From: Porticoccaceae bacterium
GTDB lineage: Bacteria; Pseudomonadota; Gammaproteobacteria; Pseudomonadales; Porticoccaceae
DNA length: 64,000 bases
Direction: 5' to 3'
Assembly (NCBI GenBank): GCA_902562425.1
Contig: CACETF010000002.1
Location: 1-64,000, forward strand
This document shows, in pieces, positions 1 to 8,462 of the stretch. The position numbers and the translations under genes are program-made. Each line of letters starts with the position of its first letter. Position 1 is the first letter of the stretch. The notes below the pieces were generated by a model that was not told the origin of the DNA, ran no database searches, and saw nothing but the letters and a program-made list of their open reading frames with translations.

Positions 1-29
1 CCGGCCTGCTCATCGGAGACATGTTATGA
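1..29 (+). CDS. 3' end of an upstream gene (partial)
   Basis: A reading frame open from the window edge ends in TGA at 27-29 and codes only GLLIGDML. Its stop overlaps the ATG at 26 in an ATGA arrangement, which is typical of translationally coupled genes in one operon. Too little is visible to assign a family. From context it would be the gene upstream of a B12-uptake cluster. The call rests only on the overlap and is weak. Confidence 0.25.
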
Positions 30-938
30 GAATCGTATCTTTTTTACCAGGTGCCCCGGAGCTTATTTGTGGGGTGGGATTGAGGCATAACTTAGTTGGT
101 ATCCCTCACGACTGTAATTATCCTAATTCAGTGGTCAGGTAGCCTGTTTTGACTAGTAATCATATTTTAGTAGACCTAAACAGCGCACTTTTTGATGAAT
201 TGGTATTTAAAATGCTCCGTAATGAACACGCGTTATATGACCTCGAGGTTACGACTTTTGTCAACTTTTGGCCAGATCTAATTGTCAATCAGGTTCTATG
301 TAGTGTTTGCGCGGTATCCGGTTGCAATTTAGCACGAGCGTTGGCTGCACAGGCTGATAGCGTAGAGGTTGTAACGCTCGAGCCTGCTGACTCAGATTCT
401 GTTTTAGCCAACATTAAGATTGTTGCGGCGGCTACCAATTGTGGCGATCGGGAGGAGGATTTTTCGAAACTTCAGGATAGAATAGATGAGATTAGGGTTA
501 AATCCGTTAGAATTGAAAAACCGGATAGGCCTCGAGTTGTCATGCTAAATTGGCTAGATTCACTTTTTAATGGGAGCATTGGAGTCCCGAAATAGACCAT
601 ACAGCGGGAGATTATCCATGTTTCGGTTCTGGAAAAATATCTCCCAACGAATAACGTGGGTTCAGCTCACTGCGGCTATGCAAGATATTCTTTTTGTCGC
701 ACTTTATGAGTTTAATGTGGAGGGATCTAAGCGTGGTGAGAAAAGTGTTTTACAGTCTTCGGGGTTCGCAAAGTTGTATAGGTCTTTTGATACAAAAGTA
801 TTCATAGTTGAGGGTATCGCTTATTTCAGTCGCCTGGGTCCGAGACTCGCTGATTCTTGGGAGATTATGGCTCATCCCATGCATACATCGTTATTTCAAC
901 TGCCCCATAATCTCCCTGCGGCGGTTCAAATCAAATAG
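26..938 (+). pseudogene. Broken cobalamin-binding periplasmic protein gene (BtuF-like)
   Basis: The pieces together read as a substrate-binding protein of the B12 ABC-transporter family. An N-terminal piece (RIVSFLPGAPELICGVG, then HDCNYP) runs from ATG 26 to an in-frame TAG at 140-142. The same frame then resumes with PVLT, the family's CSVCAVSG cysteine motif and a LNWLDSLF motif, up to a second TAG at 593-595. A shift of frame near 600 restores the C-terminal piece (QRITWVQL, then AYFSRLGPRLADSWEIMAHPMH), which ends at 938. Two stops plus a frameshift make it inactive. It precedes cobO, and the intact btuF at 3389 probably covers its role. Sequencing error is unlikely to explain all three lesions. 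Confidence 0.85.
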
Positions 939-953
939 AAAAAGGACGTGTTT

Positions 954-1568
954 ATGTCAGAGAAGCAAGTAAAGGACGATCAGCGCCACAAGCAAAAAAT
1001 GCAAAAACAGAAGAAAAAAATTGACGCGAGCATAGCGGCTGCAAACGAGGACAGGGGAGTTTTAATTTTATTAACCGGTAATGGGAAGGGAAAGACTAGT
1101 TCGGCATTTGGGATGATAATGCGTGCTTTGGGATATGGATACCGAGTAGGAGTGGTTCAATTTATAAAAGGTGAACAGCTCTCTGGAGAGGAACTGTTCT
1201 TGAGGAGCATTTTACCGCAAGTAGACTTCTATCAAATGGGCACAGGTTTTACCTGGGACACACAAGACCGTGCTAAGGACATTGAGGCGGCGGAAAAGAC
1301 TTGGTCAATTGTGGAGCCAATGTTATCGGACCACAGTTATCATTTAGTTGTCCTAGATGAGATTACTTATATGCTCAGTTTTAAGTATTTGGATGAGGAG
1401 CGAGTCGTAAATGCTTTAACCGCTAGACCAAGAAATCAGAGTGTTGTGTTAACTGGACGTGGTGGCGGAACCGTAATAAAAGAAATAGCTGATACCGTCT
1501 CAGAGGTTAAGGAGGTGAAACATGCTTATAACTCGGGAATTAAGGCACGTAGAGGGGTGGACTTTTAA
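954..1568 (+). CDS. cobO: Cob(I)yrinic acid a,c-diamide adenosyltransferase
   Basis: This cytoplasmic CobO/BtuR-type enzyme transfers the adenosyl group of ATP to cob(I)alamin or its precursors, completing coenzyme B12. The 204-residue product has the family P-loop LLTGNGKGKTSSAFG near residue 38, VGVVQFIKG, LVVLDEITYML, and the C-terminal LTGRGG and GIKARRGVDF motifs. The lysine-rich N-terminus is also typical. ATG 954 is preferred because AAAGGA at 941-946 lies 7 bases upstream; the GTG at 948 is too close to that site. It is followed without a gap by the B12 importer genes, which suggests import and adenosylation are co-expressed. Length is normal for the family. Confidence 0.95.
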   Translation: MSEKQVKDDQRHKQKMQKQKKKIDASIAAANEDRGVLILLTGNGKGKTSSAFGMIMRALGYGYRVGVVQFIKGEQLSGEELFLRSILPQVDFYQMGTGFTWDTQDRAKDIEAAEKTWSIVEPMLSDHSYHLVVLDEITYMLSFKYLDEERVVNALTARPRNQSVVLTGRGGGTVIKEIADTVSEVKEVKHAYNSGIKARRGVDF

Positions 1569-2612
1569 TTGCAAAGAATTCTGCCCCAAGAATTAAGCGC
1601 TCTTTTGTTGCTGTCTTTGCCGTTAGTAGCTATTGCGGCAATGAGCACAGGAGCGGTGAAAATTCCTATTGATATCATCATCCAGCACTTTGTAAATGCA
1701 TTTTTTCGTCCAAACGATACTGACGTTAGCTCAGCGCAAATCCATACCATATTATTTCACATACGATTACCCCGGTTGTGTCTAGCCCTCTTAGTGGGAG
1801 TGATACTCGCAATGAGTGGCGCAGTCATGCAAGGTCTCTTCAGAAACCCTCTGGCGGCGCCATCTTTGATAGGTGTTTCAAGCGGTGCATCGTTGGGAGC
1901 CAGTTTAGTAATAGTTTTTGTCGGGGCATGGTTGCAAAGCAATTCGATTTTGGGATTATCATTGATTGCCTTGGGAGCTTTCGTCGGTAGTCTTTTTGTA
2001 ACTCTTACCGTCTACAGACTTTCTACGTCAATGTTTGGTACTTCAGTATCAACTATGTTACTTGCAGGAATAGCTGTAAGTGCGCTGGCGGGTGCTATAA
2101 ATAGTTGGCTTAGCTACTTTGCTGACAACGAAATGCTGAGGCAAATAAGTCTATGGCAAATGGGTAACTTGAGTAATGCAAATTGGCCCCGGGTTTTTAT
2201 CACTGGTTTTGTGGCCGCATTTGTCCTGGTGATGTTTTCTCGGGAAAGTCAATCGCTTAATGCATTACTTTTGGGAGAATCGGAGGCACGGCACTTGGGT
2301 ATTGATGTGCAGAACGTCAAGAAAAAACTTATTCTATTTACAACACTCGGCGTTGGTTCTGCCGTTGCTGTTGCAGGGATGATTGGTTTTGTTGGGTTAG
2401 TTATACCACACATGGTGCGATTATTGATCGGTCCTGATCATAGATGGTTATTGCCCCTATCGGCATTAGCTGGCGGTATTCTTTTGCTGATCGCAGATGT
2501 CCTTGCTCGCGTTGTTTTTGCACCGATTGAAATTCCGCCTGGGATTTTGACGGCTGCTCTGGGTGCTCCATTTTTTATTATGTTGCTTGCAGACCAACGC
2601 AAACAAATTTGA
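1569..2612 (+). CDS. btuC: Vitamin B12 ABC transporter permease (FecCD family)
   Basis: This is the inner-membrane permease of a cobalamin importer, 347 residues with about ten hydrophobic segments. FecCD hallmarks are present: RLPRLCLALLVG, ALSG-type AMSGAVMQGLFRNPLAAPSLIG, GMIGFVGLVIPHMVRLLIGPDHR and the C-terminal GAPFFIMLL. It begins at TTG 1569 directly after the cobO stop, with GAGGGG at about 1551-1556 as ribosome binding site. The sequence alone also resembles heme permeases (HmuU). The adjacent cobO and BtuF-type binding protein make B12 the likely substrate. Confidence 0.9.
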   Translation: MQRILPQELSALLLLSLPLVAIAAMSTGAVKIPIDIIIQHFVNAFFRPNDTDVSSAQIHTILFHIRLPRLCLALLVGVILAMSGAVMQGLFRNPLAAPSLIGVSSGASLGASLVIVFVGAWLQSNSILGLSLIALGAFVGSLFVTLTVYRLSTSMFGTSVSTMLLAGIAVSALAGAINSWLSYFADNEMLRQISLWQMGNLSNANWPRVFITGFVAAFVLVMFSRESQSLNALLLGESEARHLGIDVQNVKKKLILFTTLGVGSAVAVAGMIGFVGLVIPHMVRLLIGPDHRWLLPLSALAGGILLLIADVLARVVFAPIEIPPGILTAALGAPFFIMLLADQRKQI

Positions 2613-2615
2613 TTC

Positions 2616-3392
2616 ATGTCCTTCAAAATAGACAGTGTTTCGCTTACCAGATCTGGGTTCGATATCCTCCAGGCTGTTAATCTTTATATAAATAGCGGAC
2701 AAACTACAGTTATAGTCGGTCCAAACGGCGCCGGCAAATCCAGTTTTATTAAGGTTCTAAGTGGTGAGCTCGCACCAACTTGTGGTCGGATCATTTTAAA
2801 CGGGAAGGACCTTATTGAGTGGAGATCTGAACATCGGGCAAGAATGATTAGCGTGCTCCCTCAACATAGCTCGCTTGATTTTCCATTTACTGCTTTAGAA
2901 GTGGTTTCATTGGGACGTATTCCACACCGATCTGGTATTTTTAGAGACACTGAAATTGCCAGAGAGGCCCTTCATGCCCTAGATGCTATGCATCTGGAGG
3001 GACGACTTTTCACTAAAATGTCTGGAGGTGAGAAACAGCGAGTCCAACTTGCTAGAGTAATGGCTCAAATATGGGAGCCGACCTCAACTGGAGCGCAATT
3101 CTTAGTTTTAGATGAGCCAACATCCGCCCTTGATCTTTCGCATCAGGTATTGTTGATGGAACTTGTGTCCGATTTTGCGCAACGTGGTATTGGCGTCATT
3201 ATTGTGTCACATGACTTAAATTTGGCGGCCCGTTTTGCCGATAATGTTATTGTTTTCGATAAAGGGTCTGTTGTTGCGGTGGGACCGCCAGACAAAATTC
3301 TCAGTGAAACACTAATTTCTGATATCTTCGGCATAGACTCTTATGTTATCAAACATCCTGAAACTGGAAAAAATATAGTGGTTAATTGGTGA
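2616..3392 (+). CDS. btuD: Vitamin B12 ABC transporter ATPase
   Basis: The 258-residue nucleotide-binding subunit pairs with the permease upstream and powers import. Walker A is GPNGAGKSS (about residues 35-43), the signature MSGGEKQRVQLARV, Walker B FLVLDEPTSALD, and the switch histidine lies in IIVSHDLNLAARFAD. The insert LPQHSSLDFPFT and the phrase AQIW before Walker B are as in HmuV-type heme ATPases, so a heme importer origin is possible. Context with cobO and btuF favours B12. It starts three bases after btuC, and its stop overlaps the next gene's GTG. Confidence 0.9.
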   Translation: MSFKIDSVSLTRSGFDILQAVNLYINSGQTTVIVGPNGAGKSSFIKVLSGELAPTCGRIILNGKDLIEWRSEHRARMISVLPQHSSLDFPFTALEVVSLGRIPHRSGIFRDTEIAREALHALDAMHLEGRLFTKMSGGEKQRVQLARVMAQIWEPTSTGAQFLVLDEPTSALDLSHQVLLMELVSDFAQRGIGVIIVSHDLNLAARFADNVIVFDKGSVVAVGPPDKILSETLISDIFGIDSYVIKHPETGKNIVVNW

Positions 3393-4291
3393 AATTCTTC
3401 ACGCTTTCTGTCATCCCAATCATTAGTATAGGCATGATGTGTTCTTTATTTCCAGCTATTGCTGTGAGCACTATTTCGGAAGTCGATGATTTAAAACGTA
3501 AAATAACCTTAGCAGTTCCAGCAAAAAGGATCATAAGTTTAGCACCCAACATAACTGAACTTCTTTTCCACATTGGTGCCGGAGGTAATATTGTTGGTGT
3601 AGATGAGTTTAGTAATTATCCCGATGAGGCGAAAAGTATCACTCGAGTTAATAATCATGCACTGGTTAATTATGAACTTATTCTGAGTTTACAGCCTGAC
3701 CTCGTATTTGCATGGAGCTCGGGTAATGGTTATGAAATCGTTCAGCGTCTTGGCGAACTAGAATTACCGGTTTTTGTTATCGAAGTAACAAAGCTGTCAC
3801 ATATTCCAGAGCTTTTAAAAAAGTTGGGTAGGCTAACGGATAAAATTACCGAAAGCAAACGCGTCGCGGCCAATTTTTACGAAAAGTTACGCTATCTTAA
3901 TAAATCATATGCAGATAAAAAGAGGGTAAAAATTTTTTATCAAATATGGGATGAACCCATCATGACTCTTAATGGCGAACACTTAGTTAGTGATGTGATC
4001 AGGATATGTGGTGGTGTTAATATTTTTGCAACTTCTACACCATTAGTGCCTCGTGTTAATATTGAAACGATCATGAAATTTGATCCAGAAGTTATAATAA
4101 CTAGTGGCACGCAGGGGCGATTAGAGTCTTGGAAAAAAACTTGGAGCCGATGGAGGAACATTACCGCTGTTAAGGGAGGACATCTGTACCTACTTCCTCC
4201 TGATTTAATCCAAAGAGCAACCTATCGAACTCTTGATGGAGCGACATACATGTGCGAATATTTGGACCGGTACCGTAAATATGGCAGTTAA
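3389..4291 (+). CDS. btuF: Periplasmic vitamin B12-binding protein
   Basis: This protein captures cobalamin in the periplasm and delivers it to the BtuCD-like importer encoded upstream. It has an N-terminal hydrophobic export signal (about residues 3-25), then the TroA/BtuF fold motifs RIISLAPNITELLFHIGAG, GVDEFSNYP, PDLVFAWSSGN and KIFYQIWDEPIMTL. The 300-residue length is normal. GTG 3389 is chosen because it overlaps the btuD stop as GTGA; a TTG at 3386 in frame is an alternative. It is the intact counterpart of the broken binding-protein gene at 26-938. Being last in the run, it ends the B12 operon. Confidence 0.92.
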   Translation: MKFFTLSVIPIISIGMMCSLFPAIAVSTISEVDDLKRKITLAVPAKRIISLAPNITELLFHIGAGGNIVGVDEFSNYPDEAKSITRVNNHALVNYELILSLQPDLVFAWSSGNGYEIVQRLGELELPVFVIEVTKLSHIPELLKKLGRLTDKITESKRVAANFYEKLRYLNKSYADKKRVKIFYQIWDEPIMTLNGEHLVSDVIRICGGVNIFATSTPLVPRVNIETIMKFDPEVIITSGTQGRLESWKKTWSRWRNITAVKGGHLYLLPPDLIQRATYRTLDGATYMCEYLDRYRKYGS

Positions 4292-4554
4292 TTGGTAGAG
4301 GAGCTGATGATGTTAATTAACGGCCCCGCTATGCAACTTGTTGGTCAATGTGTCTATAACATTGTGTTGTGACTATTTTTTTGAAATCATAACCACTCTA
4401 ATCGTGTTTTACCAAATCGAGCCCCTGTGTCTCCTTCTCTGAATCGATTTTGAGGTCTTAAAGATTGGCTACCAATTTCAAGAGTAACAGCGAGACCAAT
4501 GCTTTATATACGACCGTGCTCATGACACGAACTGACTGGACACAGATTCGTAAG

Positions 4555-5080
4555 TTCATGGTAACCCCTTCCTCGAAAGAGTGAGACCATGGGCCATTGC
4601 CTGATTTAGGAACCCATAGCGGCTCCGAGATCTAATTCTGCTACAAAAGCCTCAACGCCCGCTGTCATCTGCAATACCATGCCTCCAGCGAAATCGCGTA
4701 ACCCCTTTTCCCCTGACTATATGCCTCCTCATACACAACGGGTAATGGGCACATAAGCCAATACCACGCATAAGCCTCTGAATACAAGTACACAACTAGA
4801 GCGCATTCGTTTAGCGAATTTGCTAACAATGACAGCGGACGTAAATATCGCAAAGGTAAGCTGAAACATCGCAAATACTGATTCTAGGGTGTCGCTAGCC
4901 TTCGAATTTTCCAGGACCTGACTTATCAAACATTTTTAGTTCCCAATCAGTACGTTTGCGGCACCACCGTCCCTAACGGCAAGACTTTAGCATGCCACTA
5001 ACCAGACAATTGATACTGAGAGTGTTGTTGAAAAACACTGCATAAATATGGAAGCTTACCTCTTGAGCAATCTTGACCTT
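4555..5080 (-). pseudogene. Remnant of an ammonium transporter gene (Amt family)
   Basis: On the minus strand, several frames join into the middle of an Amt/AmtB protein. FMQCF and VSIVWLVAC lie near 5050-4990, then GGAANVLIGN, then SVFAMFQLTFAIFTSAV near 4880 with FAKRMRSS. A frameshift follows before RDFAGGMVLQMTAGVEAFVAELDLG (about 4700-4612), and after a stop comes MAHGLTL. These match the Amt order MQCF, FQMTFAIITPALI, AERM, DFAGG-VVH-AGVAALV. Stops and shifts occur throughout, and the C-terminal half is gone. Limits are approximate. No GlnK gene is visible next to it. A functional ammonium importer is therefore not encoded here. Confidence 0.8.
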
Positions 5081-5447
5081 CTGACACTAATTGTAACGGG
5101 TCGATGACTTTTGCTATAAGCTTGTATTTCTTCTTATGTACATGTTTTAGGTGGAAAATTTGTTATATGAGATGTAATTTAATAGTGCTTAGGAGGGAAA
5201 AAAGCTATTTTAGCACCCTATTTGCGCACTAAAAGGTGTCACGTGAGACGTTCAATGTCTCCGTTAAAACACTTTTTTCGATGTCGAATTTGGAAAAAAG
5301 GTGATCATACGGGCACTTATGAACACGACTATATTTGGCACTATTTAATTTATGTTGAAATTTAGCACATAAGCTGTATTTCAATGTATCGTTGAACCCT
5401 TAATCTTTCTTTTAGGTGTAAATTGAAAACTTCGTAGAAATTCTTTT
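5081..5447. other. Non-coding stretch upstream of a lipoprotein gene
   Basis: No convincing reading frame on either strand. It is AT-rich and may hold the promoter of the lipoprotein gene at 5448 and the decayed 5' end of the amt remnant. No clear operator or hairpin was identified. Likewise, 4292-4554 between btuF and the amt remnant shows nothing recognisable apart from possible further amt decay. Confidence 0.5.
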
Positions 5448-5972
5448 ATGAATCGTCTTCTCATTATCTTGTTTTGCGTTTTAGCATTAAACGGGTGCAT
5501 CAAGGGTGCCAAGTTTCGGAATTCAAATGATAACCACTCGGATCCCGTTACTTGGTCGTGCGCGAGTGACGAAAAATTTGGCTCCGTATGGCGATGTCAC
5601 TCTCAAGAATCATATATGGTTGGCAAAAAAGAATTTAGAGACACTGTCATATACGGCCTTGATAGACGGGCGTCACCTTCTCGTTCCGTCAAGCAAGGAG
5701 AATATTTTGGTGGAGCATCGCCAGATACTATGTGGACGATTCAGTTGGGAGCATATTCCTCACGAGATTCTGCAGTAAAACATCGGGACGAGTATGTAAG
5801 TGAATTAAGCGGGTTATGGTTTACAAATATACAAAGACAGCAAAAAGTACTTACTCTCTTGCTTTATGGCAAGTTCGGGAACCGACGGCTTGCGGAAGAC
5901 GCTGCGAGTGCGCTGCACCAGTTACATCCAAAACTGGAATATTGGATACGCTCAGTGAAAATTGATGGTTGA
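5448..5972 (+). CDS. SPOR-domain lipoprotein
   Basis: The 174-residue product begins with a lipoprotein signal: a short basic start, a hydrophobic run and the lipobox LALNGC with the lipidated cysteine at about residue 17. A poorly conserved linker follows. From about residue 95 the sequence WTIQLGAYSSRDSAVKHRDEY has the SPOR pattern, a fold that binds denuded peptidoglycan glycans at division sites. It is probably an outer-membrane lipoprotein facing the periplasm. It stands alone, without an obvious operon partner. Its specific role is unknown, so no gene symbol is given. Confidence 0.75.
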   Translation: MNRLLIILFCVLALNGCIKGAKFRNSNDNHSDPVTWSCASDEKFGSVWRCHSQESYMVGKKEFRDTVIYGLDRRASPSRSVKQGEYFGGASPDTMWTIQLGAYSSRDSAVKHRDEYVSELSGLWFTNIQRQQKVLTLLLYGKFGNRRLAEDAASALHQLHPKLEYWIRSVKIDG

Positions 5973-6176
5973 TAGCTCTTGACATTATAATGGAGAAATA
6001 CTTTTGCAGTTGCTGTACTAACCTAAAAGCCGGGTTATCCCCTGAAATATTTTGATTCCTACTTGAAGTGACATCGAAGCAAGATATTAGTATAGGGGGC
6101 TACGTTTCTGGATGAGTCATCGCGCGACTTTAAGGTAAGTTTTTTGTATGTTTTTTAAACTGGGTGTAAATCAATC

Positions 6177-6626
6177 TTACCCACAGACCTTGTTTTTATT
6201 TTTTTCTATTATTGCTAAGATAAGTCTAGCCACACAAGTGAGTTTCCCTGCACTGTTACGAAGCTGTATTTCCCACACATGGGAACTGCGTCCCAAGTGG
6301 ATTGGTCGGGTTGTTCCTGTAACCACACCTTCATAAACCGGACGCAGGTGCGTAGCGCTTATGTCTTGACCTCGGCATTGCTGGAAATCTCTGTCGATCA
6401 CGTGGTATCCGGCAGTGCTGCCCAATGTTTCCGCTAACACGACATTCGCTCCACCATGAATGATACCGCTGGGTTGGAAAGTTCTAGCGTCTGCCGGCAT
6501 GGTTGCAGATAAGAAGTCGTCACCCACCTCCGTCATTGAAATACCGAGGTGACTATCTATAGTACCTGAAAGGATGTATTGGTTGATATATTGTAAGTCT
6601 GGTTTAGTGTGCCAGATAGATGCCAT
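6177..6626 (-). CDS. Hotdog-fold acyl-CoA thioesterase
   Basis: A 149-residue single hotdog domain of the PaaI/YdiI (MenI) group, which hydrolyses acyl- or aroyl-CoA thioesters in the cytoplasm. The active-site segment GIIHGGANVVLAETLGSTAG carries the family HGG and the catalytic glutamate of the central helix. The N-terminal LGISMTEVGDDFLSATMPAD and the later ATHLRPVYEGVVTGTTRPIHLGRSSHVWEI are typical strands. It lies ten bases downstream of ettA on the same strand, so the two may be cotranscribed. The physiological substrate cannot be read from sequence. Confidence 0.85.
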   Translation of the reverse strand: MASIWHTKPDLQYINQYILSGTIDSHLGISMTEVGDDFLSATMPADARTFQPSGIIHGGANVVLAETLGSTAGYHVIDRDFQQCRGQDISATHLRPVYEGVVTGTTRPIHLGRSSHVWEIQLRNSAGKLTCVARLILAIIEKNKNKVCG

Positions 6627-6635
6627 ATAAATTGC

Positions 6636-8300
6636 CTAACTTTTAAGACGCTTGTGTTTAATTCGTGAGGGCTGTATTTCGGAGCCTTTTCGTTCCAAAA
6701 AATCATCATGATAAGCGCTATAACAACCCTCATAAAAAATGATCTCACCATCATCCTCATAGGCTAGTGTGTGAGTGGCAATGCGATCAAGGAACCAACG
6801 GTCGTGAGAAATAACCAAGACACACCCCGGAAACGAGAGTATTGCTTCCTCCAAAGCACGTAATGTTTCAATATCAAGATCATTAGAGGGTTCATCTAGT
6901 AGTAAGACATTAGCACCCTGCTTCAAGGTATTGGCAAGGTGAAGGCGTCCCCGTTCCCCTCCAGATAAATCGCCCACTCTTTTTTGCTGGTCAGAACCCT
7001 TGAAATTGAAACGTCCTGCATATGCTCGTGAAGACACCTCATAGTTACCGATTCGGAGCAAATCTTGACCCTCAGAAATGGCCTCCCAGACATTTTGATC
7101 ATTAGATAAGGAATCACGACTTTGCTCTACAAAAGCTATTTTTACGGTATCACCGATTGTGATTGACCCGCTGTCAGGTTTCTCACTGCCCGCAATCATT
7201 CGGAAAAGCGTCGATTTTCCAGTTCCGTTTCCGCCAATAATTCCTACGACGGAACCCTTAGGAATAGATAATGATAGGTCTTTAATAAGCAACGCACTGC
7301 CGAACCCTTTGGATACTCTGTCGAGTACAATTACTTTATCACCTAGCCGTTCGCCTGGGGCTATGTATATTTCATTTGTTTCATTTCGGGACTGGAACTC
7401 TTGTGAATTGAGTTCATCGAAGCGTGCTAGTCTAGCTTTATTCTTTGCTTGCCGACCTCTCGGATTTTGTCTAACCCATTCTAGCTCTTGTTTTATAGCG
7501 CGTTGACGCGATGCCTCCTGTTTAGATTCGGTTTGCAAGCGTTTTTCTTTTGCACTCAGCCACATCGAATAGTTACCCTCATAAGGAATACCGTGACCTC
7601 GATCCAGCTCGAGTATCCAGCCCGCGACATTGTCTAAGAAATAGCGATCGTGAGTTACAGCTACTACGGTCCCGGCGAACTCTTCGAGGAATTTTTCCAA
7701 CCAATGAACCGATTCGGCGTCTAAGTGGTTTGTCGGTTCGTCTAGCAACAACATATCAGGTTTTGATAGCAGTAGCCGACAGAGGGCGACACGCCTTTTC
7801 TCTCCTCCTGAAAGTGAGTCTATCCTAGATTCCCAGGGTGGCAAACGTAGAGCATCTGCAGCAATGTCCAGTGTGTTATCGAGATTATGTGCGTCTGTGG
7901 CTTCTATGATTGCCTCAAGTTCCTCTTGCTTCTTGGCAAGTTTTTCGAAATCTGCATTTTCGTCCGCATAATCGATGTATACTTGCTCTAAGTCAGCGAG
8001 TGCATCTACAGCCTCGCGAACTCCATCTTCAACATTTTCACGAACAGTTTTTTCGACATCTAATTCTGGCTCTTGTGCTAAGTAGCCAATTTTTATTCCC
8101 TGCATTGGCCGAGCTTCGCCTTGAATATCGGTGTCAATAGCGGCCATTATTTTTAAAAGTGTCGATTTACCTGCACCATTGAGTCCTAGAACTCCGATTT
8201 TAGCCCCAGGAAAGAACGATAATGAGATGTCTTTTAAAATCTCTCGTTTTGGAGGTACAATTTTCCCAACCCGGTTCATTGTGTAGACGTATTGAGCCAT
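6636..8300 (-). CDS. ettA: Energy-dependent translational throttle protein EttA (ABC-F)
   Basis: A 554-residue ABC-F protein that binds the ribosomal E site and gates entry into elongation according to ADP/ATP ratio. There are two ATPase domains. The first has Walker A GLNGAGKST (about 39-47), signature LSGGEKRRVALCRLL and Walker B MLLLDEPTNHLD. The second has GGNGTGKST, LSGGERGRLHLANTL and VLLLDEPSNDLD. The start MAQYVYTMNRVGKIVPPKREIL and the length match E. coli EttA (555). This copy is intact, in contrast to the decayed YheS-type ABC-F gene at 11.9 kb. Confidence 0.96.
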   Translation of the reverse strand: MAQYVYTMNRVGKIVPPKREILKDISLSFFPGAKIGVLGLNGAGKSTLLKIMAAIDTDIQGEARPMQGIKIGYLAQEPELDVEKTVRENVEDGVREAVDALADLEQVYIDYADENADFEKLAKKQEELEAIIEATDAHNLDNTLDIAADALRLPPWESRIDSLSGGEKRRVALCRLLLSKPDMLLLDEPTNHLDAESVHWLEKFLEEFAGTVVAVTHDRYFLDNVAGWILELDRGHGIPYEGNYSMWLSAKEKRLQTESKQEASRQRAIKQELEWVRQNPRGRQAKNKARLARFDELNSQEFQSRNETNEIYIAPGERLGDKVIVLDRVSKGFGSALLIKDLSLSIPKGSVVGIIGGNGTGKSTLFRMIAGSEKPDSGSITIGDTVKIAFVEQSRDSLSNDQNVWEAISEGQDLLRIGNYEVSSRAYAGRFNFKGSDQQKRVGDLSGGERGRLHLANTLKQGANVLLLDEPSNDLDIETLRALEEAILSFPGCVLVISHDRWFLDRIATHTLAYEDDGEIIFYEGCYSAYHDDFLERKGSEIQPSRIKHKRLKS

Positions 8301-8462
8301 ATTTTTCGCGCTGCGTGAAAGTTTTCGAGTGTTAGGTGGATTTGTCTCAGGGAGCCCATTGTAACTGAAAGAAATCTATCGGTGTACGATGTTTGAGAAT
8401 ATTATTTTGTCTCCTCCAATTGAGGTACTCAGGGAGCAAAAAATGGATTGTAATGTGTAAAT

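Noticed and set aside
26-938. TAG read as an amino acid (recoding) in the cobalamin-binding gene
   Set aside because: Intact genes such as ftsH end with TAG, and this gene also has a frameshift, so inactivation is simpler.
4665-4929. Two short minus-strand open frames as separate genes
   Set aside because: They are two frames of the same decayed ammonium transporter gene, joined across a frameshift.
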